Shown here: positions 1 through 11,399 of the stretch, piece after piece
Position numbering within the stretch: the first letter of the stretch is position 1
How the letters are laid out: each line of letters opens with the position of its first letter
Source of the DNA: Stratiolaelaps scimitus
Lineage: Eukaryota; Arthropoda; Arachnida; Mesostigmata; Laelapidae
DNA length: 64,000 nt
Assembly (NCBI GenBank): GCA_019614645.1
Contig: JABWDB010000012.1
Location: forward strand, 2,232,001-2,296,000
Reading direction: 5' to 3'
Translations under genes and position numbers: made by a program
The notes under the pieces: model-generated
Told to the model about the DNA's origin: nothing
The model's database searches: none
The model's input: only the letters and a program-made list of their open reading frames with translations

Positions 1-723
1 ATATTTTAATAGTGGCACGTGTCAGTGGCACGGAAATACGTGCGTAGAATACGTCCCGTCCCCCTGATCCTCGCATTGCTTACCCTTCTCTCGTTAAAGT
101 GCCGTAACTCGCTGCTACAGGTAGCAGCTATACGACCACAGACGCAAACGCGATCAGCTAACGTGAAAGCGAGGCCAAACGAGGACTCTTTACCGAAGAA
201 GGAGCCGCCGATAGGGGTGCCCTGCTCGCGACGTTTTTTTTTCCTCGAGTTGGACAACTTATAAAACAATCAGTTTAGCAGAAGACAAATATTTTCTTTC
301 AAGAATGGGGACGTCTTGAGCCAACAGCGGCGAAGCTGCTCCATCAAGCGTGTGGCGTCTGGCTAACCAGACTATAGTGTCAGAGCGCTTATCAATTGCG
401 CGTAATGCTATAATTTGCCGTGATTAATAGTTAAATTAAATTAAGAATATTCGTGGTCTATTTTTCTCACGCAACACAGAAACAGTGTCCTGTTTCAGCA
501 CAGCCGTTGCCTCGGGGTGAATAAGCGATATGGCGATGAGAACAGGCAAGGAACGAGGCATAAGCACAACACATTTAGTGTCAACAGCGTAAATGGAGGC
601 ATTTCTTTAATCGATTTTACGGTAGAGAACTATTACACTAATAGGAGGTACGGCAGTTAGGCACCCCAGAATACAACAACGCAAGGAACGCGGCAATTCG
701 CACCGCACGGTTCTACTTAAGCC

Positions 724-845
724 GCCGACTTAGACACCGCCCAAGTCATCGCGCTACTCCAGCTTCAGCTATAACAATTCTGTAATGTTATAGCTGAAAC
801 TGGATCATGAGAGGAACAGACTTCTGAAGGGGGTCGGGTAACTTA
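724..845 (-). repeat. SINE head remnant with hairpin
   Basis: This stretch matches 14,510-14,634 closely. The shared part is the sequence upstream of, and the first third of, a tRNA-like region (minus orientation). It contains a perfect 13-bp inverted repeat (764-776 and 786-798, 9-nt loop). The match stops inside the tRNA-like part, so this copy lacks the 3' body and tail of the SINE. The rest of 1-1,000 shows nothing I can support. Confidence 0.6.
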
Positions 846-1029
846 GTACGCTTTCGGCAAAAAATAAACAACAAAAGGGTGATTTTAGCAGTATTTGTCT
901 GAGCTCGCGTTTCATGAGTCAGTATCTCCCATTTGACACATTTCGTATACTTTGTAGAATAATATTTACATACACAGTTCGCTCAAACATCTCCACTTAT
1001 GCTAACATGCCTATATGTCCAATCGGCAG

Positions 1030-1316
1030 GGAATCCAAATGCACTAAGAAAGGCCCTCTTTGCATCGGAGGACCTTATCTCGATACGCTATCAGCACAAA
1101 TTGGCATTTGTTACGATCTACCCACGAGTTTTGGCTCGTGTTCTTTGGAGTCTGATGTTTAGAACAACTCTTTCATTGGACATGCGGCTTGACGGGAACT
1201 TGTCCGGGTTCCTAAGATGGATAGCCTGCTTTCAGTCGTTTATCCCATCAGTCAGACTTCGACACAGATCAATGGAAATAGCTATTCGAAAGCGCAAGGA
1301 CAAATCGAAGGTTTAG
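1030..1316 (+). CDS. candidate terminal exon, unknown protein
   Basis: An AG acceptor at 1028-1029 follows a pyrimidine-containing stretch and opens a frame of about 95 codons ending in TAG. The predicted segment has alternating hydrophobic and Arg/Lys-rich parts and ends in a basic tail (RKRKDKSK). I do not recognise the family, and no donor or upstream exon was identified. A minus-strand frame (1,318-1,531) that could encode a membrane span (GVLALFVASIFWLL) ends just beyond it, so the two could be convergent genes, or either could be a chance frame. Confidence is low. Confidence 0.2.
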
Positions 1317-1619
1317 TTTAGCATATGGTCCCCTGAGGAATGGAAGATGACTTCGTATCGATGCTCCAAGGGTAGATCGTCGTCGAAAGTAACCAAAATA
1401 TCGACGCGACGAATAGTGCCAGAACGCCCATTGTCACGTAAAGCTGCTGCACAATAATGGCCCTCGCAGGCAGATCGCACCGAAACATCCAAAACGCATG
1501 AAATACAATTTCCTTGGACATGGAAATAATAGTTGTACACAGCAGTGTGTACGTTTTGCAGAATTAACATTTCCCGTTACGAAATAGTTTTTGTCATTAG
1601 CTACTTTCAAAATAAACAA

Positions 1620-4600
1620 ACTTACATTGAAATAGATATTAGTCTATATTGTAATGTTGTACATTTACAAGAGATAATCAGACGCGCCATATCATAACCG
1701 ATCCATTGATGATTAGCGAAAGTAATATCAAAAACTCTGCAAAAAACAGTTCAGAGAGGGGAGAAATCGATGAGGTATTCCCCTACGCAAAAACCGTTTT
1801 TTTATTAAATCTTTCTTTAACACTAAAACCTTTTAGTGCGATACACTGTATTTAATAATAATAATAATCCTAATAATTATAATAATATCACTTGTTGGGT
1901 ATGCTCTGTATTATTCTGGTATTGTATTATTGCTATAATTGAACCATGTGAGTCGGAGTCGGAGTGACAACCAAAATAAATTTCGTGGAAGCTTTGAATG
2001 CGTGACTGCCAATTACGATTTTACCACAGGGATCGATAGGAAAAGGGAACGCAGGAGAGGGTCCGAATACACTTTGTTTTTATATATATATAGATTCACA
2101 CGCAGACACACATACACACGTAAGCAGACAGGCAGGTGGGGACACACAAGCCTCATTGCCCCGTGTCGCTGCCAGCTGAACGAGAACAACCGCCCCTTCA
2201 GATTCATAAGGAAAGTGCAAATAAGCAAGGCGGCGGGTGCACACAAGAACGCAGTCTCTAGGCAGAAAATGAAGACGTTGCTGTTGACTCGCTCAACTTG
2301 ACATAACACATGAGAGTGTCTAGAAAAACAGAGCCCGCTATTTAAAACGTTTCGTGGTTTTGTAATGGATATTATCTTTGTAACGATTCTTATTCGGCAA
2401 ACAAGAAACTTTAGGAGAGCAGGTTTTCTCTTGTGTTGGACGTGGAATAGATAGCAAACCCTAAGACTATGCAACGCGACCTTAAGAAACAGCTATCTTC
2501 TAGGGTGAAAACAATCCATTTAATAATAATAATAATAATGTTAATTAATCTGCAAGTACAAGACCGTATATATTCGGATGTGCTCTATGGGAAACCTTAT
2601 AGTTTGTTGAGCCTCCGACATTACCACTACATCATCACTTCCAGCAGAGATCATCGCGATAATTTGTATCTCTATTTTGAAAGCACGTTGAATGAGTCGG
2701 GAGAAAGCTCCCAATATTCGGTAGCTATCGACGAACAGTAAACCACACATATGTTTGTCACAGCGTAGCTTCGAGCCGCAATGATAAAAGTGAACAACAT
2801 ATCAGGAACGACCACGTCCAGCTGGGCTTACCATACAGGCGCCATTTGTCCGTGGGATGTGCTAGTCCTCTCAATATTTCTGACCAATACTTAACATAGC
2901 TAAACATCGAACTGCGCACGCGGAGTTTACCCTGGACTCTATTGGTCTACCTTCTTGTTCGTTTATTATTCTGTACACAACAGCATAACGAAAGTAAACA
3001 ATACACATCGAAGTGACCCTTATACGGGGTAACAGAGGGTTCCGATTAAGGATCTTTTTTTTTGGCGGAACCTCATAATTATCTTATAGATATAGTAAAA
3101 AATCGAGTGGTTTGATGCAGCATTATCCCACGCAGGTCATACACTAAGCTGTAGCAGCGTAGAAGTATCATCGCTTAGAATATTTGCTATCCATTTAGAC
3201 GCTCGCGGGAGATGTCCAACAAAGGCACTTAACAAGTATCGAATATCCGATTATTCGACAGCGATTCCCTATGTTAATTTATTCTATGACCTTGGAAATG
3301 TAGTCGACAGATATGCCTGCCATATCCTATCAGATCATTCAAAAGCAACCGAGTTGTGACTAAGGCTATTTGCCGCCATCTCCGCGATACATTGCGACAG
3401 ATTGTACTGTAGCTATAGCATGTTCTGATTCGTAGGATTCATATGCAGATGATTTCGTCTCTTGTGCAGATCCTAAATGTCCCTTTGTCTTACAGGCACC
3501 CCCAGCACCGGGCCTAGGCAGTGTGACCTGCGCCGGTGTAAGCAGTTGTCCACGAATATATTCATTTTCTTTCTCGTTCACCTCAGTGCTACATCCAATC
3601 GTTAATTTGCTCTATTTTCAACGGGAAGCTAAGTTACCGCCTTAATTCAAATTGTAGTCTTCTTCGGCCATGTTATCCATTATAAATACCGTGTCTCCCT
3701 CCTCCCTCTTTCTTATATCTCTTCCCGATTGAAGGACATAGTGTACGTTCCTTGCGGGCTGATTGCAAACGATTCAAATACACATGTGATGTATATACAT
3801 TAATTCGCTAGGAATATGGCCTCGACGGTTAAATTATTACTTATCAGCACAGCTCAACCTTGTTTCAACGAGAAGGTTAGTTTTATGGATCCTCGAAGAC
3901 ACGACGCTTTCTCCACCGACGTATGATAATTTAACGAACTAAAATGATCTAGAATACCGTCGTTGCGTACGGTTTTCAGGATCAGAACCTTATAGCTTTC
4001 TACGAGAACAACATGTTCAGGTAGGACCTCGGTGATGGTTGGCATCTTCAACGAGCATGCTCGTCTCAACGTGTTATTGAAACATGTGATTGAGCCGTAT
4101 GCTTCCTCAAAGCTGATTAGTGTTCCGGAGAAGATACAACACAATTGCTACGTTCCTTGATGTCATTGAGCTAATATCTACCTGTATCAACTACCTTCGG
4201 TTACCTTTTTGGCGGCACACGGAGAAAGGAGGCTGACAGGGGTAGTGAGTAACACGATGAGTTTTAGTCCTGCCCTTTAAGTGACCTTCCCCCTTGTCTT
4301 GTCTCTGAACTCTCCCGGACCAGGCGACTTCATACTCAACTGGAAATAACGATTTACCGTCTCGTTGCGCTTGTCTGCACTTCTAGGAAGCTGCTTCTGA
4401 CCATATGTGAACGTTTTGGCCAAAGCCGTTGCTTCCTACAGTTCCTGCACACAATATTGGGGGAAATACTATCGGCTGAGAACTGCTGTCAAATAACCAA
4501 TAGCCAAACAGTATCGAGAACGCGTCTCTTGGCGAACTCTGTTCTGCAAATATTCGGATGGGGACGTTAGTCTGGGCTTGCTGCACGTAGATTCGTTTCT

Positions 4601-5278
4601 GGATCAGTGGGTAACAAAATTCGCCACCGGAACAAAAATCACAGGCCGAAGTTTGCTACTTACAGAGCAATTTGCTTGCAGTATACATACATATAATATA
4701 TAATATATATATATACATACATACATATAATATATATATATATATATATAGCGCTCGTCGTATGCTATGGCCTCAAAAGAGATTCGTCTTTGACTTGGGC
4801 CCATGCGTGCAACGCAGTAAATAAAACCAATATTTTCATAACTAACTACTCACCTGTTAGTCGAGTGTTGTTACTAGCGCGTGCATTGCAACTGGAATAG
4901 ATCCTCAGTCGTGTCCAAGGCCACCCTCGTTCGTCGGCTGGGTTTCGACACCGTTTCATTTACACGCACCGTATCCAAGTTGCACAACAAACACAACCCC
5001 ACGAAAGAGGACAGTTTTTCATTCGCCACTGAACGCATACTGATACCAGCGGCCGTCGGTGGCCGGTATTTGAATTTTCCGCCCTGGCCGCAAAAGTTTG
5101 CAGTGAATTTGTACACGTTACACTACTGACATTGATGATGATCAGCAAGCTAAACGCTACTGACCCGCCGCGCTGAACCCAATTTACGACCGAAGTCGTG
5201 ATGTCACTTTGACCACCACCGCTAAAGCATGACTTCTTCCTTGACTTCGGTATCATCCACTCTAGATTATATCCTGTG
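1620..5278. other. intergenic, no supported gene
   Basis: AT-rich sequence with short microsatellites: (AAT)n near 1,855 and 2,521, and a (TA)n/(CATA)n block at 4,681-4,750. Open frames here run through microsatellites or have no splice context. A GTT-rich stretch near 5,319 lies inside the next candidate. Confidence 0.5.
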
Positions 5279-6142
5279 TCATCTAATCGAAATATGATTC
5301 CACTGTCGCCGGCCCTGTTGTTGTTGTTGCTGTTGTTGTTCCCCGACTGACAATGTGCGGGTATCGCTTAAGTGGCGTGTGAATGCATTGGTAGCAAGGA
5401 CCTCTCGTGTGACGGCGCATTCATCGATAGCAATCACGTGCGGCACTTGCTCCTGTAGAAGTCGAATCGAACTGGCAATGCGGCAATCCTCGACAGCGCG
5501 ATTGCCTTTGTCACTTTCTGTGGCAGCAGCAGCAGAGCAGTATGACAGCGGTGTCGTGTTTGTCATAGTGGCGGTGATAGTGGCGGCAGTGGTTGTTGTT
5601 GTTGTAGGCGCAGTTGGCGACGCCTTCTAGGATCGGCATATTCGAATATGGACTCGTAGGCCGGCCTATGGCCTATTCGCGTGTTTGTCCGTCTACCGAT
5701 CGCGAGAGCCGACTCAGTTTCCTGAACTTGACTGTGAATGAAGCGACCCTATGGCGAATGCACATGCCGTAAATTAGCGGTTGCCTCGTTCGCTCGTTCG
5801 TCTGTTCGTTGGCTGTGTGACTCCCTTGTGGATTGTTTATTCCACTCGGACGGTGTGTCCATCTCTCTATCGGCCCTATCGATGCGAGCCACTGGCTCTG
5901 AGGATACGGCCAGTCTGTGACTCCAGATGGTTCGGCTGATGCCATGAGATCAGGCATCGACACTGATCTCCGAGAGCACTCCGTCAAATTCTCCTAGTGT
6001 CGGTATAGCGGTGGCGCGAGCATCTGCAGCAACGGTCGCCACTTACCCCGACATCGTGCTGCATCTGGGTGAACTCCGCTGCCTGCCACTGTTGCTGTGC
6101 GTGTTCGATGGAAGTATGGTCCTTGATGACAGCTCTATCCAT
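5279..6142 (-). CDS. candidate two-exon gene with poly-Gln tail
   Basis: The first candidate exon (6,142 down to 6,047) begins with ATG, has 32 codons rich in Gln/His/Asp, and ends exactly at a consensus donor (GTAAGT), phase 0. A second open segment (5,626 down to 5,279) starts after an AG in phase 0 and runs 115 codons to TGA. It has a Thr/Ala-rich start, a middle part with ordinary composition, a run of 8 Gln and a short basic end. Joining the two is inference: the acceptor has a weak pyrimidine tract, and another open segment (5,987-5,673) could lie between them. I do not recognise the product. The surrounding 4.8-6.2 kb is more GC-rich than its flanks, which fits coding sequence. Confidence 0.3.
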
Positions 6143-6439
6143 CTATGCTCTAGCTTGGACGGCCGCGTGTGACGGGTCAGTGTAGATCGCCCACACGAAT
6201 AACAGTATAGTTATAATAAAAGCAAATTGTAACCGAACCTTGCAATACAAGCGGTGGTTGCCAGCAGAAATAATGGGTGAGGTCGGCAGACAGGATAAAA
6301 TCAAACGGAGGGCGTCTTAAAGCACGACGTCTGCTCGGGAGTTCACTCAAATGGCGGTTAGAACAAAAGACAAGACTTATATGGTGTGAATACAAATGTC
6401 ATTTTTGTTCTAATGCATGTACAGTTTGAAAACTTTAAT

Positions 6440-6558
6440 TCTACTGCAGGCAGAGGCGTTTTGTCATCCACGTCAACCCTGCACTGGATCGGCCCACTCT
6501 CATGGAGATTGGAATGTCTCCGGTGGTAACCGTGCGTTTGAAGAAAATTTCCTCCTCT
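6440..6558 (-). repeat. dispersed repeat, copy 1
   Basis: Read on the minus strand, this aligns with 33,600-33,712 on the plus strand at roughly 70-75% by eye, including a shared block around CAGTGCAGGGTTGAC. Both copies keep an open frame containing GPIQCRVD followed by DKTP, so the repeat may derive from a coding region, perhaps of a transposon. A 17-A run borders this copy (about 6,559-6,576). Confidence 0.55.
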
Positions 6559-6714
6559 AAAAAAAAAAAAAAAAAATTCTACTGCTATGACATTAGCATG
6601 CAGGATACATTGAGCCGTTATGTCTGTCGGTTGCCTGAAGGTAGGTATCATCCGCGGACTGGTACTGTCATATTTCTGTCCGTGTATACCTGCACATTCA
6701 GAAGCGCCTAATAG

Positions 6715-8136
6715 ACAGATTTATACTAATTTGCAATAGTATGAGCACAAGATAGAAGACCCTGTTGCAACGCGACCCGTAATTGGTATTATCGTCTAAA
6801 CTAATGACTAATAGCTCTAGACGACCCAAACAAAGAGATCGATGATTGGACGTAAAGGATGTCGCTCGTCGAACGATGGAGGATTCGCCCACAGTAATAA
6901 CAATTATGTTTCAAATAAGAGAGAGAAGGGGAGAAACTGCAGCTAGTCTAGTACAAGCTGTTGTCGCGGAGAAAGCCCCATATCCAAATCGACCTTTGTG
7001 ACGAGAGTGCAACAATAGCAGCGATATCGATTCGCTGTTATCGAGTAACAGCGTTTGAGGAAGTCTAAAATTGAGGCTAGGTAAAATCGCGCACCAGTTA
7101 ATCAGTGTCTAGAGCCTATTCACTGACAGATGGCGATATGTTCCACTTGTGACCAGCAGGGTTGTCAGGACAGAAGAAATTAACGGCTTAAGGTTTGGTC
7201 AAACGTCCTCTAATTATAATGAATGCATAATAGGTAGAAGAGAAAGGAATAGCCTTGAACATAAAACGAAACTTAGTTAGCCATTGTTAGAATTTGATTT
7301 CCACGGAAATAACAAAAGGATAGTTTCCTATTTTAAAATGTTCCTGTCCTTATGATAATACTTCTAATAAAGCGCACGAGCCTACTTCTAAATACGGAGT
7401 TAGAGCAACGGTGCCAGCAAGACGCTGTTAAAACAAAGTATAGCTTCAATAAATGGACGAGCGACCATGTGCTAAAAGTAGATTTGCTTTGATCTATATC
7501 TACAGCGTCAATTCTGGAGTCACCTCGATGGGTTCTACGTAAATGCCAGATAAAACAGCATACTATGCGATCCCGTTGTTATTCTGACACAAGCTCTCAT
7601 CCGCTATATCAGATTGGGCACGTGCTACTTAAGTCGTATAATGCTACTGAGTTGGGCAGTGACAAAAACCGAACGCGCCAGCTGACCAATGAAACGGCCA
7701 GGCAGAAATGAGACGCCATAGTTTCTCTCCATCGAAGCACCGTAGCTTTTTGCATCTGCACAAGAGAGCACAGGACAAATGGCTCCACTAATTGGGTTAC
7801 ATTATTTTGTGCTGATGCCGAACGAGTCAACACATGAGGAATATTCTGAGGATTTGTGCAGTCCCTAGAGGCATGCGAGGAAGAATTGAAATGCACAATC
7901 TGAATTCGTTGTCGTGTTTGTTTATATGGTATAGAGGAGTAGGACGTCGTCCTTTGAAATGGTTGAAGTCGTTTTATTTTGGTCTCGTTATAAATAGAAC
8001 TTCCTTATTAAAATCGCTTTCCGTTGCTCATTGCGCATTATAGAGAAACCAATGACGTTTATTAGACTACAAACATGGTTGTATAGTAAAAAAAACCGAC
8101 AGAGTTTATAGCACGCCTTGTGTAATATACGTAGAA
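6715..8136. other. intergenic, nothing supported
   Basis: No convincing exon, repeat match or RNA gene seen. Open frames are short and lack splice context. Confidence 0.4.
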
Positions 8137-8435
8137 CCAACAACCCACCTGTGTGCAACCCGCCTTTTCCCCCCCTTGCTTTTGAGACCTTAGGCGGGCA
8201 CGGCTCCTTCACTGCGAACCTCCTCGAAGGGGTCTACCATAGGCTGATCCGCGCCACCGGGGACAAGCGCGCAGGATCTTTCCTTCTGCAACGTCTGTCT
8301 CTCGCTGTGCAGAGAGGCAATGCCATCTCCTTCCGCGGGACAATGTCGGCCTCAGCCCCGGCTCCTGCTAATCCCCCCCTAATAATCCCTAGAAATAATT
8401 CCAAATGATTATATTTTTGAATAAATGTTTATTTA
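8137..8435 (+). mobile_element. 3' end of YMDD/RLE-type non-LTR retrotransposon
   Basis: This aligns with the 3' end of the larger copy at 20,635-20,885. It encodes the C-terminal part of the polyprotein (FETLGGHG, EGVYHRLIRATGDKRAG, LSLAVQRGNA), followed by a C-rich untranslated tail containing ATAATCCCTAGAAATA and an AATAAA. It is severely 5'-truncated, as is usual for non-LTR insertions. Identity to the larger copy is high but not complete (for example Leu/Phe and Arg/Leu changes), so the two are separate insertions. Confidence 0.8.
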
Positions 8436-8699
8436 TATCGAATGTTCCCCTTAAAAACTATTCGTTGTTGTTTATACGAAAACGAGAAAAAATGCAGGTT
8501 TTTGAGTTGCATGATGACACTGCACGTAAGATTGGAAAATTATAATAGTTCAACGATTGTACGTCCACCGCCTATATTTCTTCATTTACGAAATACTGAT
8601 TTATATATAAAACACTCACACATGATAGAGGGAGAGTGGAATCACTGTGGCCAGATTGTCCATTCAGTGAATTGAGAGTCCAGTGTCTCGACACCATAT

Positions 8700-10130
8700 A
8701 TTTATTAATTTATTTAACGTCCCCTCCAAAGGCGTAGAACCACTTGTTCAAGATGTCTTCAGAGTATGTATTATTCAGTGTCTTCGGTATGCCTTTAGTT
8801 AAGCTTGGTCCTCAACAACTGGTCCGATTCCAGAAGAAGCCTCTCCCGGTCGGCCTTCTAGGTCCCGTCGTCTTTACTATTCTAATTTCTCCTTTTTCAT
8901 TCAGTCCAAGACACGCGCGCCATTGGACCAGCCGTCCGCTGTCGCGAGCATGGCGTCGACCACCTGTTTGATAATGCTCCGTCGGCGATCGCCCTACTTT
9001 TCTTGTTTCCTGCAGCCTGCCGCACGTGAATAGTGTATGTGTCACGTCGTCCGTCTGTCCTGAGGGACACAGGACGCAGGTATCCACCTCCGTGTTGCCG
9101 ATTTTGACCATATAAGTTTGGAACTGGCCGTGGCCTGTCAGTGCCTGTATGATATGGTAGGTGAGTTGCCGGCTGTTTTCGTACCATGTCCTGAGGCCCG
9201 GTATGAGACTCCTCGTCCAATTCCCGGTGGTGTAGGCTGCGTCCGTTTTATTCCATTCGTCCTGCCATTTCCCGAACGTTGCGCTCCTCGCCGTGTGATG
9301 TTCTAGGTCCTCGTGTCATTATTTTTTTGCCCGTTCGTCCGTCACGAGGTCCCAAGGGATCATTTTGGCCAGAACCAGGACCGCGTCTGTAGACACAGAC
9401 CTGTATGCTTTTTGCCACTGTGATCGCCACCGCCCTCTGTGCTTTGAGGAGAGTGTTTCGGTTCTTCTTTCTAGTCAGGGCTACCTCAGCCCATATGGGG
9501 GCGCCCTATAAGGCAACCGATTCGGCCACGGAGGCCAGCAGGCGCCTCGAGACTCCTCAGGCTCCGCTGACCCTCGACATAAGCCTGGCTGAGTGCTTTC
9601 CCCACAGCATATTCTGCGTGGGCTGTGCCTGTGAGCCCTGTGTCCAGAATGACACCGAGGTATTTGACTTGCTTCTTGAGTTGTATCCAATCGCCTCCTG
9701 TAGCCACTACGATTTCACCAACTCTCTTCCGGCCGGTAAGCAAAATGGCTTCACTTTTTTACTGTGCCACCTGTAGTAAGTGGTCTTTTGTCCAATCTGT
9801 TGTTGCAGCAAGGGCCTCGTTGGCTCTGGCTGCTAATTCAGACTCAGTCCGGCCTGTGGTGACAAGGGCCAGGTCATCAGCATACGTGATGCTTTGAACG
9901 CTCGCGGGAAGATTTGGAAGGGAAAAGACCCCGTCGTAGACAATGTTCCACAGAGTCCGTGCAAGGCCCGAGCTCTGCGATGCTCCCGCCGTAACCTGTT
10001 TGTCGAGTTCGCCGGCTTACAGAGATCTGTTTTCCAGATATGACGAAATGATCCTCCTAAGGTAAGGGGAAATTCCCCTATCTCTTAGAGCGGTCATAAT
10101 CATTTCCCAATTCGTTCTGTGTCTCGACAC
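8700..10130 (-). mobile_element. degenerate non-LTR retrotransposon (RT C-terminal half)
   Basis: Minus-strand reading gives, in order, a decayed RT palm region with TLWNIVYDGV, then the catalytic motif YADDLALV (9,861-9,884), then KQVKYLGVILD of the RT thumb side (about 9,650), and a C-terminal zinc-knuckle-like CVLC...HTLFTC (about 9,030-9,090). These fall in different frames and are interrupted by stops, so the copy is dead. The upstream GVPQGS-like motif is altered to GASQSS. Motif order and YADD are typical of Jockey/R1/I-like LINEs whose endonuclease lies N-terminally; that part is missing here. It is a different family from the element at 19.3-20.9 kb, which has YMDD and a C-terminal endonuclease. 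Confidence 0.8.
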
Positions 10131-10397
10131 CAAAAGCAATCTACACGACCAGTTGAAATGTACAGCCCATTGCTTTAAATTGTTTGGTTTGCCCTTTGGA
10201 AAGAGAAGGCACCAATGTCAAGCAGGCACTATTAACAATTAGTGAACACGCGGGGGCTACCATTGAGCGTGACCTTCCCATTGCGGCCGTCTGCATAAAC
10301 GATCCATATACATAGATGAGCTGCCTCGCTGTGCTTCTACTGTACGACGTTTGCTCTGAGCCCCAAGAGCTGTTAAACCAGTGTATCTCAAAGTTGA

Positions 10398-10634
10398 GCA
10401 AGTTCTACGTCGTCTAAAAGCTTCGACTGGAATATGTTGGAAGTCAAAACAATGTCGCACATGAATTTCGACCTCTATGTACTCTGTTTGCTAGCTTTGG
10501 ACGATCGAGGCAGTTCACCAATCGCCGAAATAAATAGCTATATGGCTAATATTAGTACAGCTAAGTCGAAATCTATAGTCGAATTCAAACAGAAGTACGC
10601 TGGCCTAATCCGCTCGATATACAAACGGAGATGA
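10398..10634 (+). CDS. candidate terminal exon, unknown protein
   Basis: A 79-codon frame opens after TGA and ends in TGA. From an internal ATG (10,434) it reads 66 residues: a short hydrophobic stretch (DLYVLCLLALDD) followed by a hydrophilic, Ser/Lys-rich segment ending in YKRR. Several AG dinucleotides near 10,398-10,425 could be acceptors. I do not recognise it. It could be a small secreted or intracellular protein, or chance. Confidence 0.2.
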   Translation, partial: ASSTSSKSFDWNMLEVKTMSHMNFDLYVLCLLALDDRGSSPIAEINSYMANISTAKSKSIVEFKQKYAGLIRSIYKRR

Positions 10635-10831
10635 GAGCTGGAGCGTGCATAAAAACCCTAGTTAGATATAGTCCCTGGTTGGTATCTCCAATCCTCTGAT
10701 ACAGTTCTACTAAGTTATAATGAACTTATATAATACGGCATATCATCGCAGAGTTGCATTTGTTTATCGATGTGATTTGTTCGGTATAGCCGTCCACACC
10801 GGCTGAGACGATTTCAGATCTCAGAGACTTC

Positions 10832-10837
<6 letters not shown>

Positions 10838-10879
<42 letters not shown>

Positions 10880-10880
10880 C
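10838..10880. repeat. (CT)n microsatellite
   Basis: An almost uninterrupted run of CT dinucleotides with one A interruption near 10,871. Confidence 0.95.
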
Positions 10881-11083
10881 ATAATACCCAATGATTATAT
10901 TAAATCATAAATATATATGAGCATCACAGCGAATATAGACTATTGAAAGCTATGCAGTTCGTCGTGGACTTCGTGTGGGCTATATGGTAGACACGATATT
11001 CGATTCGTGTTGACGCTATTTTCACCGACGCATCTCAATATGGATAGGTTCTACGGCGCTGTGGGTCTATCAGACGCTGTTGC

Positions 11084-11296
11084 CTAAACGATGGTTGACG
11101 ATAGCAGACTAAAATAACCAAGACAACATCGAGTGTTTCTGCACGAATGTGATACAGATAGACACGCTGTGTTGTTGCAGTATTCGTCTACCCAATAGCA
11201 AAACAAATCGTGTGTGGATCGTGTACACGTATGCGCACACGCAGGCTCCCCTGTCAGTGAGCCACGTCGATTGGCAGAAGCGACCGGCACCGAGAT
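11084..11296 (-). CDS. candidate Cys-rich terminal exon
   Basis: On the minus strand a pyrimidine-rich tract (CACCCCCTCGCCGCGTCCAG) ends in an AG acceptor at 11,298-11,297. It opens a phase-0 frame of 70 codons ending in TAG. Eight cysteines lie at residues 20, 24, 33, 40, 45, 52, 57 and 58 of this segment, spaced as in disulfide-rich secreted modules (C-x3-C early, CC late). An upstream GTGAGT (11,367-11,372) would give a 70-bp intron, but the sequence before it is not open in the matching phase, so the true 5' exon is unknown. No signal peptide is visible in this piece. The family is not recognised; a small secreted disulfide-rich protein is inference. Confidence 0.3.
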   Translation of the reverse strand: MSVPVASANRRGSLTGEPACAHTCTRSTHDLFCYWVDEYCNNTACLSVSHSCRNTRCCLGYFSLLSSTIV

Positions 11297-11399
11297 CTGG
11301 ACGCGGCGAGGGGGTGATGTATTGAATAGCCGATTTCAGCGTGCGTGCAGGGAATATTGTACTCACCTACTCAGGGAAGTGACGGCGAAATAGCCAATT

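Noticed and set aside
1..300. Opposing frames at the left edge
   Set aside because: Both strands are open by chance over about 80 codons, with no splice context or homology.
2013..2474. 153-codon minus frame
   Set aside because: Rich in Leu/Cys/Phe by chance, crosses a TA microsatellite, and has no splice or conservation support.
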